DNA of 64,000 bases from contig JAJDUT010000123.1 in the NCBI GenBank assembly GCA_022826515.1, positions 62,001 through 126,000 of the forward strand. The letters run 5' to 3'. Made by a program: the position numbers and the translations under genes. Source of the DNA: Candidatus Latescibacterota bacterium. GTDB taxonomy: Bacteria; Latescibacterota; UBA2968; UBA8231. Shown here piece by piece: positions 36,125 through 44,145 of this stretch. The notes beneath the pieces are model-generated. The model did no database searches, was not told where the DNA came from, and worked only from the letters and a program-made list of their open reading frames with translations. Each line of letters starts with the position of its first letter. The stretch's first letter is position 1.

Positions 36125-37642
36125 ATGCACCAACCTTTTCTGGACTGGTACGACATCTGGGCGGGACAGGCATGTGCCAACGAAAACGGCGAGTCCTGGC
36201 TAAAGGATCCGCCGCTGGGCGTGCGGCTAGCCGTGCAACCGGCGCGCAGGTCTCCGGTATTCTTTCGCGCGGAAAAGCCTTGGGAACAGGCCCGAATGGC
36301 GTATCCGTACGTCCTTTTGGACGACGGGCTCTACCGGATGTGGTTTTGGACTTCGGGAGCGGAAGAAGGCGGGGCGCGTTTCAACGGCTATGCAGAAAGC
36401 CGGGATGGTTTTGAGTGGGAACGGCCGAACTTGGGGTTAGTGGAGTACGGCGGCACCAAGGCCAATAATCTGCTTTCGCGGCACAGCGATTTTGAGATCA
36501 ACTCGGTATTCATCGATCCCCATGCTAGCCCCGAGGAGCGCTACAAGGCCATTGGCCCGAAAACCGTATTTTACCGCAACGGGGTAGTGGATGCGGAAAT
36601 GGATTGGGTGCAGTTTCGCCAGTTGGGTGCCGATACCGGTACTCAGGACGATCCCACCATCAATACCATGCAGGTTGTAGAGGAACAGTTTGGGGTCCGC
36701 CGGGACAATGTGGTACAGGGTGCCGTCTCTGGCGACGGGCTGCGCTGGACGGTGCTCGACACTCCCTTAGTAAACGTCGGCAATAGCGTGCTCGACACCC
36801 AGAATGTCGCTGCCTACGAACCGGAAACCGGAGAATACGTCGCCTATTTGCGCGGCATGTTCCACAATGAGAACAAATTCGGCTATACCGGTCGACGGGC
36901 CGTGCGCAAGACCGGAGGGAAAAAGTTCGGCGCTTGGGGCCCGCCGCGCTACGTCCTAGTGGCCGACCCGCAGGACCACGTTTCCGACGATATATACACG
37001 CCGTGTTACTGCCACTATCCGGGAGTGCCCGGCTTGCATCTGATGTTTCCTTCGGTGTACCACCGGCTCGATTCAGAGCAAGACGTCCAGCTAGCGGTGA
37101 GTCGGGATGGGTGGAATTGGGTGCGGCCCGAAAGAAAGCCGATCATCACCCTCGAAAGCGACGAAGGGCGGTATGGTTGCATCCGCGCCGCTCCCAACCT
37201 AGTGCCGCTCAATGAGGAGGAGTGGGGCCTGCCGTACGATGGCCGCTACAGCCGGCACGACCACGGCCCGGCCGAGCTGCCCGAAGGCGAGTTTCGCTGG
37301 GCTATATGGAAACGCCATCGGCTGGTGGCTTTGGAGGCACCGCTGGAAGGACGGGTAACTACCATTCCGCGCGTTTGCCAGGGCGGGGAATTGCGCCTCA
37401 ACTTCCAGACCAAGCGAGCTGGCTGGATCAAGGTGGAAATTGTGACGCCGCCGATCGAGCCTGTGGAGTCGATTCGACCTTTGGAGGGTTTCAGTGCAGA
37501 CGAGGCCGATGTCCTGGTCGGAGACGAGTTGGACCAAGTCGTTACGTGGAAGGGCAAGAGCGATCTAGCGGCGCTAAAGGGGAAGCAGGTGGCCGTGCGT
37601 CTGCATATGGCGCGGGCCAAGGTGTTTTCCATGGCTATCTAA
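36125..37642 (+). CDS. Propeller-type glycosidase-like protein 3
   Basis: 505 aa, 27 bases after the dipeptidase gene. Opens FLDWYDIWAGQACANENG, parallel to DWHGIWPGYV in the gene at 30272. Blades: YRMWFWTSGAEEG, YAESRDGFEWERPNLG, AVSGDGLRWTVLDT, LDTQNVAAYEPETGEYVAYL, SRDGWNWVRPERKPII. The C-terminal sandwich (PLEGFSADEADVLVGDE, TWKGKSDLAALKGKQVAVRL) is conserved. It is the last gene of the catabolic run; 75 bases later an IS5-like fragment begins. Function inferred only from the fold. Confidence 0.75.
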   Translation: MHQPFLDWYDIWAGQACANENGESWLKDPPLGVRLAVQPARRSPVFFRAEKPWEQARMAYPYVLLDDGLYRMWFWTSGAEEGGARFNGYAESRDGFEWERPNLGLVEYGGTKANNLLSRHSDFEINSVFIDPHASPEERYKAIGPKTVFYRNGVVDAEMDWVQFRQLGADTGTQDDPTINTMQVVEEQFGVRRDNVVQGAVSGDGLRWTVLDTPLVNVGNSVLDTQNVAAYEPETGEYVAYLRGMFHNENKFGYTGRRAVRKTGGKKFGAWGPPRYVLVADPQDHVSDDIYTPCYCHYPGVPGLHLMFPSVYHRLDSEQDVQLAVSRDGWNWVRPERKPIITLESDEGRYGCIRAAPNLVPLNEEEWGLPYDGRYSRHDHGPAELPEGEFRWAIWKRHRLVALEAPLEGRVTTIPRVCQGGELRLNFQTKRAGWIKVEIVTPPIEPVESIRPLEGFSADEADVLVGDELDQVVTWKGKSDLAALKGKQVAVRLHMARAKVFSMAI

Positions 37643-37717
37643 GGGCATGGGCGAACTATCTACGTCCCAGCGGTGATAGAAAATTGGCTCATTGACAATC
37701 TGCCGGTAACTTCGCTG

Positions 37718-38364
37718 GGCGTTGTTGCATAAAAAGCGTTAGGGAGTTGAAATGAGTCAGGCTCTCCAGTTAGATTGGTTCGTGGTTTCGGCAAGAAACA
37801 CGTTCCTCTCTTCCCTAAGAGCCTGTGATGAGCAAAGTATCTGGCGGTTCGTCCTCGGTCAAGTCGAAAGCCGTGTACCGGGTTAAGAATTGGTCGTCGT
37901 ATAATCGTGCGTTGGTCGCTCGCGGTAGCCTTACGGTGTGGCTGGACGATTTGTTGTGGAAACGGTGGTATACTCAAGGGGCACCACAACGGGGTGCTCA
38001 GTTTGTCTATTCGGATCGCACGATTGAATGGATGTTGACGATGCGGATGCTGCTTCGGTTGCCGTTGCGCCAGACGCAAGGCTTTATCCCATCGCTGTTG
38101 GGTCTGATGGGGTTGGCCTTGGCCGTGGCGGACTATTCGACCTTGTCGCGTCGCCAAGGAAACTTGGCGGTGGTGTTGCCGAAAAAGCGCCCGCATCAAC
38201 CGATACATTTGGTGGTGGATTCGACGGGCTTGAAAGTCTATGGTGAGGGCGAGTGGAAAGCCCGCCAACACGGCTGGAGCAAACGGCGTACGTGGCGCAA
38301 ACTGCATGTAGGGGTCAATGAAGCCACCAGCGAGGTGGTCACCCAAACGTTGACGTCCCATTAA
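37718..38364 (+). mobile_element. Truncated IS5-family (IS903-group) element, left part only
   Basis: The left end is GGCGTTGTTGCATAAA at 37718, close to the GGCTTTGTTGxATAAA termini of IS903-group elements. A transposase fragment follows. The right part is missing: element sequence stops at about 38362 and runs straight into the terminator of the convergent lipoprotein gene, so the right end and its target repeat are gone. Confidence 0.75.
37828..38364 (+). pseudogene. IS5-family transposase, C-terminally truncated
   Basis: About 178 aa from ATG 37828. It matches IS903-group transposases: YRVKNWSSYNRALVARGSLT, LRLPLRQTQGFIPSLLGLMG, DYSTLSRRQGNL and HLVVDSTGLKVYGEGEWKAR, where D of VDSTG is the first DDE residue. 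The second and third catalytic residues are lost, since the frame ends TLTSH then stop, at a little over half the expected ~310 aa. It cannot be active. Confidence 0.85.
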
Positions 38365-38397
38365 AAAGGCCCCTCGGCAGATCGCGCCGAGGGGGCC
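38363..38397 (-). terminator. Rho-independent terminator of the lipoprotein gene
   Basis: On the minus strand GGCCCCCTCGGC pairs with GCCGAGGGGCC across a short loop and is followed by TTTTT. It lies 36-70 bases after the stop of the gene ending at 38433. Confidence 0.85.
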
Positions 38398-38432
38398 AGC
38401 CACGTGGTGAGCGTAACCATTCTCCTTTCTGG

Positions 38433-39719
38433 TTACGGCTTATAGTAATTGCCTCCCGGCGCGGCGTGGAAGATATAAACTTCGCAGTCTTGGGGCGACG
38501 AATAGGCCGCGTAGTGGTCAGCATCTAGGTAATGGATGCCGTTGTTCTCAAACGTCCTGATATATCGCCATTGGCCGATCCTATCATCGGGATTCCAGCC
38601 CGGATCCTCATCAAGTACCTGTAGCGTCAAATCATCCTCGTGGTCATAGAGAGAATTACCCGAATCAAAGACCTGACCCTTGCATGAGTACCCGGTATGC
38701 TTCAGCACCTCGGGATACTTCTGGCCCGACTTGGGGTATTCGGTATCCTCTTCATCCGCGTCCCACCAGTTATATCGCCATCCTGTCACCTCGTCCCATT
38801 GGGAACCGATGTTGGGATGGGATACCCTCGTCTTGAAGTACATGTCTGCGCCGCTGCCCGGGTCGTGGTCATCGAAGAAGATGAACCGGGTCACATAAAC
38901 AGACTGGTCGTGATAGCAAGACGGGATATTGTCATCGGCGTAGGCGGGTTTGACCAACAAGGACAGGAGTGGTCGGAGTCCGGCATACAGCGTTGGACGG
39001 CTCTGCGGCGAGGCAGGCCGATCGAGCACGGCTGTGATAGCGTTGCCAGGGCTACGAAAGAATTGCTCGTCCTGTTGGACATAAAAGAAAGGCGCGGTGC
39101 GTACGAAGTCGCGCATATCGAAGGGCATGGTTGTGGGGGAGCCTTCCGGGTCAAACCCTTCGTAGCGCTCGACATCCTTCTCGTCAATGACTGGGTCGTG
39201 AAAGATGTCGATGGGTGTGTGGCCTCGATAGGAGCCGTTTTCATCTATTAGGCGGATCTCCAAGCCGAACAGCGCCTCAGAAACCGACAGCAGGGCGTTT
39301 TGATCGCTCATGCCTTTAATGATATTAGGCAGCCTGGCATCGACGGATGCCGCGTCTACATCCTGCTTGAAGCCGGCGGCCACCTTAGCCAATAACGCCG
39401 GCTGACTCGCTAGCAGCTTGGCGATATTGGCCTCTTGGTCTTCGGCTTTCCCTATACCCATCACAATGGCGTTGCGTGCTGATTCGTCAGCAAGCACTAA
39501 GGCCAAACGGCGGGTAAGTATTTGCAGGTAAGCGCGGTAGGTATCTGCCGAGCCTACACCATCCATGTGTCCCTGTTCGTCCAGACCGGAGAAGGGGTCA
39601 CGCACGGCGGCGACTTTGGCAGAAGGGGACGAGACCGGGTTGGTCTCGAAGGGTGTGCTGTCTGGCGAACAGCCCCAAGCGAGCACGGCAATGAGGAACA
39701 GCGTTAAACGTTTCATCAT
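38433..39719 (-). CDS. Lipoprotein of unknown function
   Basis: 428 aa with a lipoprotein signal (MMKRLTLFLIAVLAWGC; lipobox at 14-17) and GGAGGG upstream of the ATG pair. A helical region follows (TYRAYLQILTRRLALVLADE), then a region with PAYADDNIPSCYHDQ and a Trp/Asp-rich section (WRYNWWDADEEDTEYP, DDHDPGSGADMYF, LTLQVLDEDPGWNPDDR). I recognise no domain; the second half could be a beta-rich surface module. A strong terminator follows. The leader contains a hairpin (39739-39758). The upstream neighbour in the same direction is a small barrel-like gene. Confidence 0.75.
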   Translation of the reverse strand: MMKRLTLFLIAVLAWGCSPDSTPFETNPVSSPSAKVAAVRDPFSGLDEQGHMDGVGSADTYRAYLQILTRRLALVLADESARNAIVMGIGKAEDQEANIAKLLASQPALLAKVAAGFKQDVDAASVDARLPNIIKGMSDQNALLSVSEALFGLEIRLIDENGSYRGHTPIDIFHDPVIDEKDVERYEGFDPEGSPTTMPFDMRDFVRTAPFFYVQQDEQFFRSPGNAITAVLDRPASPQSRPTLYAGLRPLLSLLVKPAYADDNIPSCYHDQSVYVTRFIFFDDHDPGSGADMYFKTRVSHPNIGSQWDEVTGWRYNWWDADEEDTEYPKSGQKYPEVLKHTGYSCKGQVFDSGNSLYDHEDDLTLQVLDEDPGWNPDDRIGQWRYIRTFENNGIHYLDADHYAAYSSPQDCEVYIFHAAPGGNYYKP

Positions 39720-39738
39720 GCTACCCTCCTTGGATTAT

Positions 39739-39758
39739 GTTGGGCTAAAATGCCCAAC
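39739..39758 (-). promoter_or_regulatory. Hairpin in the leader of the lipoprotein gene
   Basis: Perfect 7-bp stem GTTGGGC/GCCCAAC with a 6-base loop, about 20 bases upstream of the ATG and just before the ribosome-binding site AAGGAGGG. It could modulate translation or mRNA stability; TTGACA lies further upstream (39847-39852, minus strand) as a possible -35. Confidence 0.35.
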
Positions 39759-39864
39759 GTGAATAGTCACCCTACCAGAGTATAGCGTTGATTTCACGTC
39801 TTGACTTGTGCTGCTACTGTTCGTTTTTACGTACCCCAAAAGGATTTGTCAACAACTTTTTTAT

Positions 39865-40404
39865 TCACAAGTTAAAAAGCATCAACAGGCGAGCTGCCTG
39901 CAAGCGCAGCGCAGTAGTTTCTTTATTGTTTTTGTCGCGTAGCCTCTGATCTGATTTTTCCCAGGCCACGCCCTGGCGCACAAGAATGCCGAACCGCTCA
40001 GAGAAGGGCAACCAATACCCGAAGCCTATTTCAGGTCCATTGTGTCCGCCGTTATAGTCTTCGACGGATTGTCCATCCAAATCCCATTCGTTATGCGTGA
40101 TCTGGCCATAGGCGCGGAGATAGATAAACATATCTCGGTACAGGAACCGCTTTATACTGACGCTTACTCGAACAAACCGCGTCAAGTTCTCGTTAGGGGC
40201 TGATATAAAAGACGGCGGCTGTAGTTCGCTCCACGTCAATTCAAACCGCTCCAGCTCTACGCCGATCATCGTCTTGGGCTGAACCAGCCACAGGCTTACG
40301 CCGCGGTCGAGGGGCGCAAGGCCCAAGGCGGCTTGCGTGCGCCGCGCAGGTTCAGCCCAAGACGGAAGGGCTAACGCGATTAGCAATAGCATTACGATAC
40401 GCAT
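39865..40404 (-). CDS. Small putative outer-membrane beta-barrel protein
   Basis: 179 aa from ATG 40404, preceded by AAGGAGGCAAGT and giving a signal peptide (MRIVMLLLIALALPSWA). The rest alternates hydrophobic and polar residues (MIGVELERFELTWSELQ, FVRVSVSIKRFLYRDMFIYL, PEIGFGYWLPFSERFGILVR, ALRLQAARLLMLFNL), consistent with about 8 barrel strands, and ends in a hydrophobic strand. No named family recognised. The start lies ~135 bases from the end of an IS630-like fragment. Confidence 0.65.
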   Translation of the reverse strand: MRIVMLLLIALALPSWAEPARRTQAALGLAPLDRGVSLWLVQPKTMIGVELERFELTWSELQPPSFISAPNENLTRFVRVSVSIKRFLYRDMFIYLRAYGQITHNEWDLDGQSVEDYNGGHNGPEIGFGYWLPFSERFGILVRQGVAWEKSDQRLRDKNNKETTALRLQAARLLMLFNL

Positions 40405-40539
40405 ACTTGCCTCCTTCAGGTGGTTATGAGAGGCGACGACTCCCCCTGCGGAAATAGGGAGCCGCCGCCCGCCGCGAGCTTTGGAAGTATCCACCTCGCG
40501 CAAGCCCGCAGCCTATCTTTTTTGTTTTATGCCGATGCC

Positions 40540-40962
40540 CTGTTGCGGATCGGCCTTGGGCTGTCGAGCTTGCGTCTTTTTTCAGCGATAGCCCGCTTGA
40601 AAAAGCAGATCGTAATAACTTTGCGACGAGCGAAACACGACGCCAAACTGCGTTTGGATATAGGAGGCCAACAAGGCGACCGAAGGCTGCGATTGGGTCG
40701 CTAACCATCCCTTGATTTGCTCCCGTTGATCGACCGACAAATACGGCTGCGAGCCTTTATAGCCTAAGCGAAAGCAGGCGACCCCCTCGGATAGGTAGCG
40801 CTTCTTCCACGTACTGATGAAGCTCGACTGCACCCCGAAAATCGCTTGAATCGCACCTTGTTTGAGGCCCAAAAGCGTCATCTGAACCGCTAACGCCCGT
40901 TTCAGTTCGTGCGCGTCGGGATTGCTGGCGATAAACGCCGATAAAGACGAATCCGAAACCAT
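40540..40962 (-). pseudogene. IS630-like transposase remnant with in-frame TGA
   Basis: Starts MVSDSSLSAFIASNPDAHEL at 40962. The helix-turn-helix and winged-helix part is clear: LLGLKQGAIQAIFGVQSSFI, STWKKRYLSEGV, FGVVFRSSQSYYDLLFQAGY. A TGA at 40582-40584 is followed in the same frame by KKTQARQPKADPQQ, which continues the family sequence (usually SWKKTQ...), so TGA replaces a Trp codon. After that the homology ends and no DDE domain is present. Dead fragment. Confidence 0.75.
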
Positions 40963-41044
40963 AGAAAAACTCCTACAAAAGACTAGGCATAGAAAAACGT
41001 AGAAGAAAAATAAAAAACCTCTCAAATCATTCAGGATCGCTATA
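40540..41044 (-). mobile_element. 5' remnant of an IS630-family element including its terminal repeat
   Basis: The terminus, read on the minus strand, is TATAGCGATCCTGAATGATT (41044 downward), some 80 bases upstream of the transposase start. The other end is lost. The terminal sequence matches those of MITE-like elements at 31790, 41041 and 50760, which identifies it as a likely source of their transposase. Confidence 0.65.
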
Positions 41045-41155
41045 GAGCAATCCTAAATGATTTGAAAGTATGGAAAATTCATCGGCTCTGTCTTTACCTA
41101 TGCGTCATTCCCGCGCAAGCGGGAATCCAGTCTTGAATGATTCAGGGTTGCTATA
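41041..41155 (+). mobile_element. MITE-like element 2, abutting the IS630 end
   Basis: Starts TATAGAGCAATCCTAAATGA and ends GAATGATTCAGGGTTGCTATA as an inverted repeat. It shares the TATA tip with the IS630-like terminus, so the two ends face each other as a 19-bp inverted repeat (41023-41041 and 41046-41064). Its interior differs from elements 1 and 3 and contains the palindrome ATTCCCGCGCAAGCGGGAAT at 41107-41126, a type of dispersed repeat seen in many bacteria. Confidence 0.6.
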
Positions 41156-41161
41156 TGAATG

Positions 41162-42040
41162 TTATCCCATCCCACCGGCCGATTGGGCGCAGGTGGCGAA
41201 GAATTCGTCGGTTTGCTGGGCGATGCGCACTGGGGTTAGAGGTTTGATTTCGAGTACCGCATCCCCCTGAAAATTGACCGCCGCTAGGGCGTCGAGCAGG
41301 TAGCGCCAATCGGCTGCGGGTATTTTGCCGGTGCCCGGCATGGTGTGCAGGCGGCCGATGCCCACGTCATCGCCTAGGGCATCGCTGATGTGCAGGTGGC
41401 AAATGCGGTCTTGCAGCCGATCGACGTACTCTTTGAGGGGAAAGCGTTTGAATTTTTGCACGTGGGTTGTGTCGAGGCAGATTCCAAGGTCGGCAAAGCG
41501 CGCCAGCGCCCGCTGCAAAATGGACAGGTTCCACAGCTCAGGATTTTCTTCTTGCTCGCCTTCGGAGGCGTTTTCCAGCGCGATTTTGACGTTGTTCTGG
41601 CGCGCGTACTCCAGCACTTGGGCGGCAAAATCGAAATTGGGATTGGGGCCGTCGAGATAGAGATTGGCCGCGTGTACTACTAGGACCTGACTGCCCACCT
41701 GCGCCACCGTGTCGATTTGGCGGTGGTAGCTCTCAATAGTATTGTCGCCGCCCGTGTGCCAACTCGAGCGCACGCCGCGCAGGATTTGCGCCAGCCGAGG
41801 CCGGTGCTCCTCGGCGTAGAGATCGAATTGTTGGGACACCAGCGCTTCGCGGGCGGGACTCGTCCACTCCCAGCTAGCCCATTTGGGCCACAACTCAACG
41901 CCATAACCTGCGGCGGCCACTTCGTCGACGACTTTTGCCAGACTGTCCAAGCCGCGGTCTAGGGAGAAGCTGGTGCCGCCTTTTCGCAAGGGAAAATAGT
42001 GAATGTAATTCCACAGGCTGATGGAGATATTCAGTTGCAT
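41162..42040 (-). CDS. Sugar phosphate isomerase/epimerase-like TIM-barrel protein
   Basis: 292 aa, starting MQLNISISLWNYIHYFPLRK. Xylose-isomerase-like/AP-endonuclease-2 fold with expected metal ligands: E in KIALENASEG, D in LGICLDTTHVQK, H in RICHLHISDALGD, E in GDAVLEIKPL. The N-terminal strands include GYGVELWPKWASWEW. Members isomerise sugars, inosose or hydroxypyruvate. MITE element 2 ends 7 bases past its stop. The transporter-like gene lies upstream in the same direction, 39 bases away, so they may be one operon. Confidence 0.85.
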   Translation of the reverse strand: MQLNISISLWNYIHYFPLRKGGTSFSLDRGLDSLAKVVDEVAAAGYGVELWPKWASWEWTSPAREALVSQQFDLYAEEHRPRLAQILRGVRSSWHTGGDNTIESYHRQIDTVAQVGSQVLVVHAANLYLDGPNPNFDFAAQVLEYARQNNVKIALENASEGEQEENPELWNLSILQRALARFADLGICLDTTHVQKFKRFPLKEYVDRLQDRICHLHISDALGDDVGIGRLHTMPGTGKIPAADWRYLLDALAAVNFQGDAVLEIKPLTPVRIAQQTDEFFATCAQSAGGMG

Positions 42041-42079
42041 GGGGCCTCTTTTCTCAAATTGGTTTGCGGTGGTTAGCTA

Positions 42080-44020
42080 TTACCAGCCGTGCATGCGGTG
42101 TCCCTCCGCCGGGAACCAGATCAAATCCACTACCATAGAAAAAACTACTCCGACCACATAACCGATGGCCAGGCCGTAGAACAAGGGTTTGCCAGCGATG
42201 TAGGCTTTGACCCCGCCGTAGCGCAGCAGGATTATTTTGACAACCCACACGATGAACAGACTGAACCAGTAGAGGCGGAGGCCGAACGTGTGCTGAAAAG
42301 CCAGGCCGATGGGATGGAGGGGGAACCAGTGGAAATAGCCGCGCAGCAGGGCGATGAGCGCGGCTTCGCCAAAGCCGAAGAGCCACACCGCCCACTTGTT
42401 CGGGTCGGGCAGCATGGGGTTGTTGAGCAGATAGACCATATCTTCGAAGATCCAGTTGGCCTTGCCGCCGAGGAAAATCAGGCCGCCCCCTTCATAGGCC
42501 AAGCGGATCGTCTCGACGGCCAATACGACGAAGCCGATGGGAAAGGCGATTAGGACCATCGCCGTCAGCCGTCCGGGCTGCCGCTCTAGGGAGAACAGGC
42601 GAAAGCAGTGGGGCAGCGCTGGCCAGGCCGGAATGCGGAAGGTGCCGAAGAAGGCATTGCTGGTGAACACCTTAAACGCCACTAGGCTGCGCGGCGACTG
42701 GAAGGCCGAACCGACTAGCTCGATGAGGAAGGAATCGCCTTTGATATGGGGCTTATTGGGCAAGAGATAGGCAAAGCCAGTGGCAGCGACGAGTTTGGCT
42801 ATGACGAAGTAAGTCAGCGTCATCAGCAGGAAAGCGCCAATAGATATGGGCAAGCTCATGCCCAGTTGCACCCCCCAGCCGATGACGCTGAGCCCCGACA
42901 AAATCAGGCCCGCCAAGGCCAGCCGGTAGAGCGCGACTTGGCGCGGCTCGCCCTGGCCGCTGCGCACTTGGTGCCACACCTGACGCAAATGGCGTCGGGC
43001 CAGCCAGATGGACCACAGGCCGATGAAGACTAGGGCACCGTAGCTCTCCATGTAGATGATGTTTTGTGCCTCGGGTTGCTGGCCAGCGGCACCCACAGCA
43101 AAGCCGCCGATGGAAAAGCCGGTCCGCTTCATTAGGGCTATCTTGAGCGCGGCCAGCAAGTGGAAAAAGATCATGCTGCCGAGGATATCCACTGGACACA
43201 AATAGGTCACGGCCATGATCAGCGGCAGAATGCGCACGGTCAGAAAAAAGTCCGGCGTCGCGTGAAAATCGTAGAATTTCCAGTAGAATTCGATGGGTGG
43301 CAGGCCTAGGGCGAAGTAGGTGGCGATATTGTAGAGTATGGGTAGGAAAACCAAGGCGAAGCCGATCCAGAAGACGGGCTTGCAAAATAGCTCGGGCCAT
43401 CGCTTGCCCTCAAAGCCTTGGGTTAGGTCTAAGGGCATTTGCGCCAGTGGAAAGGTCAGCTTCTCGGCCTCGACCCACTGTTTGTGGAAAAGGGCGATCA
43501 GGCAGAAGCCGAAGACTACCATGGCCATAGAGACGCCGAGCCACTGGCCGATGGCACCGATCCACCCATCCCAGGGAATGGAGGCCCCTTCGGACAGGCC
43601 AAACCAAAACGGATCGACTACCCGGGGAGAGGCATTGGCAAAGACGTGCCAGGGAAGGTAGTCGAAGAATATCTCCTCCCACTGGTTCTCGGCTGTGGCG
43701 AAGTAACTTGGTGCTCCCACAATTGATGTCCAGTAGGTCATCCAGCCCAACTGCGGAATGGTGCCCACCACCCACAGCATGGAGAACAGGGTCAGCATTT
43801 CGCCGCGGCTGAGCGCCACGCGCGGCCAGAGTGCCCTGAGTGCGGTATTGAGAAAAAGCCACAGCACAAAAGGCATGAAAGTGGCCATGGGGAATTGCGA
43901 GTGGACGTAGCTGCCTATGCCTAGGCGCTGGCCAACGTTGACGATGTAGTAGAAGTTGGCGGCTATGGTCAGGGCACCTAGGACAATAGCGCGCACGGTG
44001 ATCTGCGGCAGACCGTTCAT
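42080..44020 (-). CDS. Multi-pass membrane protein, DUF6785/DUF6784 (OPT-like) family
   Basis: 646 aa with roughly 14 hydrophobic segments (for example IVLGALTIAANFYYIVNVG, PMATFMPFVLWLFLNTAL, WIGFALVFLPILYNIATYFA, SIGAFLLMTLTYFVIAKLVA, IALLRGYFHWFPLHPIGLAF). The order and the C-terminal motif HPIGLAF then VVKIILLRYGG fit the DUF6785/DUF6784 family, distantly related to oligopeptide transporters and common in Planctomycetes, Poribacteria and Latescibacterota, from memory. Likely a transporter; substrate unknown. It is divergent from the TPR gene at 44146. Confidence 0.7.
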   Translation of the reverse strand: MNGLPQITVRAIVLGALTIAANFYYIVNVGQRLGIGSYVHSQFPMATFMPFVLWLFLNTALRALWPRVALSRGEMLTLFSMLWVVGTIPQLGWMTYWTSIVGAPSYFATAENQWEEIFFDYLPWHVFANASPRVVDPFWFGLSEGASIPWDGWIGAIGQWLGVSMAMVVFGFCLIALFHKQWVEAEKLTFPLAQMPLDLTQGFEGKRWPELFCKPVFWIGFALVFLPILYNIATYFALGLPPIEFYWKFYDFHATPDFFLTVRILPLIMAVTYLCPVDILGSMIFFHLLAALKIALMKRTGFSIGGFAVGAAGQQPEAQNIIYMESYGALVFIGLWSIWLARRHLRQVWHQVRSGQGEPRQVALYRLALAGLILSGLSVIGWGVQLGMSLPISIGAFLLMTLTYFVIAKLVAATGFAYLLPNKPHIKGDSFLIELVGSAFQSPRSLVAFKVFTSNAFFGTFRIPAWPALPHCFRLFSLERQPGRLTAMVLIAFPIGFVVLAVETIRLAYEGGGLIFLGGKANWIFEDMVYLLNNPMLPDPNKWAVWLFGFGEAALIALLRGYFHWFPLHPIGLAFQHTFGLRLYWFSLFIVWVVKIILLRYGGVKAYIAGKPLFYGLAIGYVVGVVFSMVVDLIWFPAEGHRMHGW

Positions 44021-44145
44021 GGGCTACAGGGCTGTTGAAAACAGTAGGACATCAGTGCTTCAAATTGGTATAAAACCTGTGTTGTGGGAAGAAAGAACCT
44101 ATTTTTATGGTTAGCTATATTGCTACTTCCCGAATCGCATAGAAT

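Noticed and set aside
40582..40584. TGA decoded as Trp
   Set aside because: Seen once, in a dead transposase; all other genes use normal stops.
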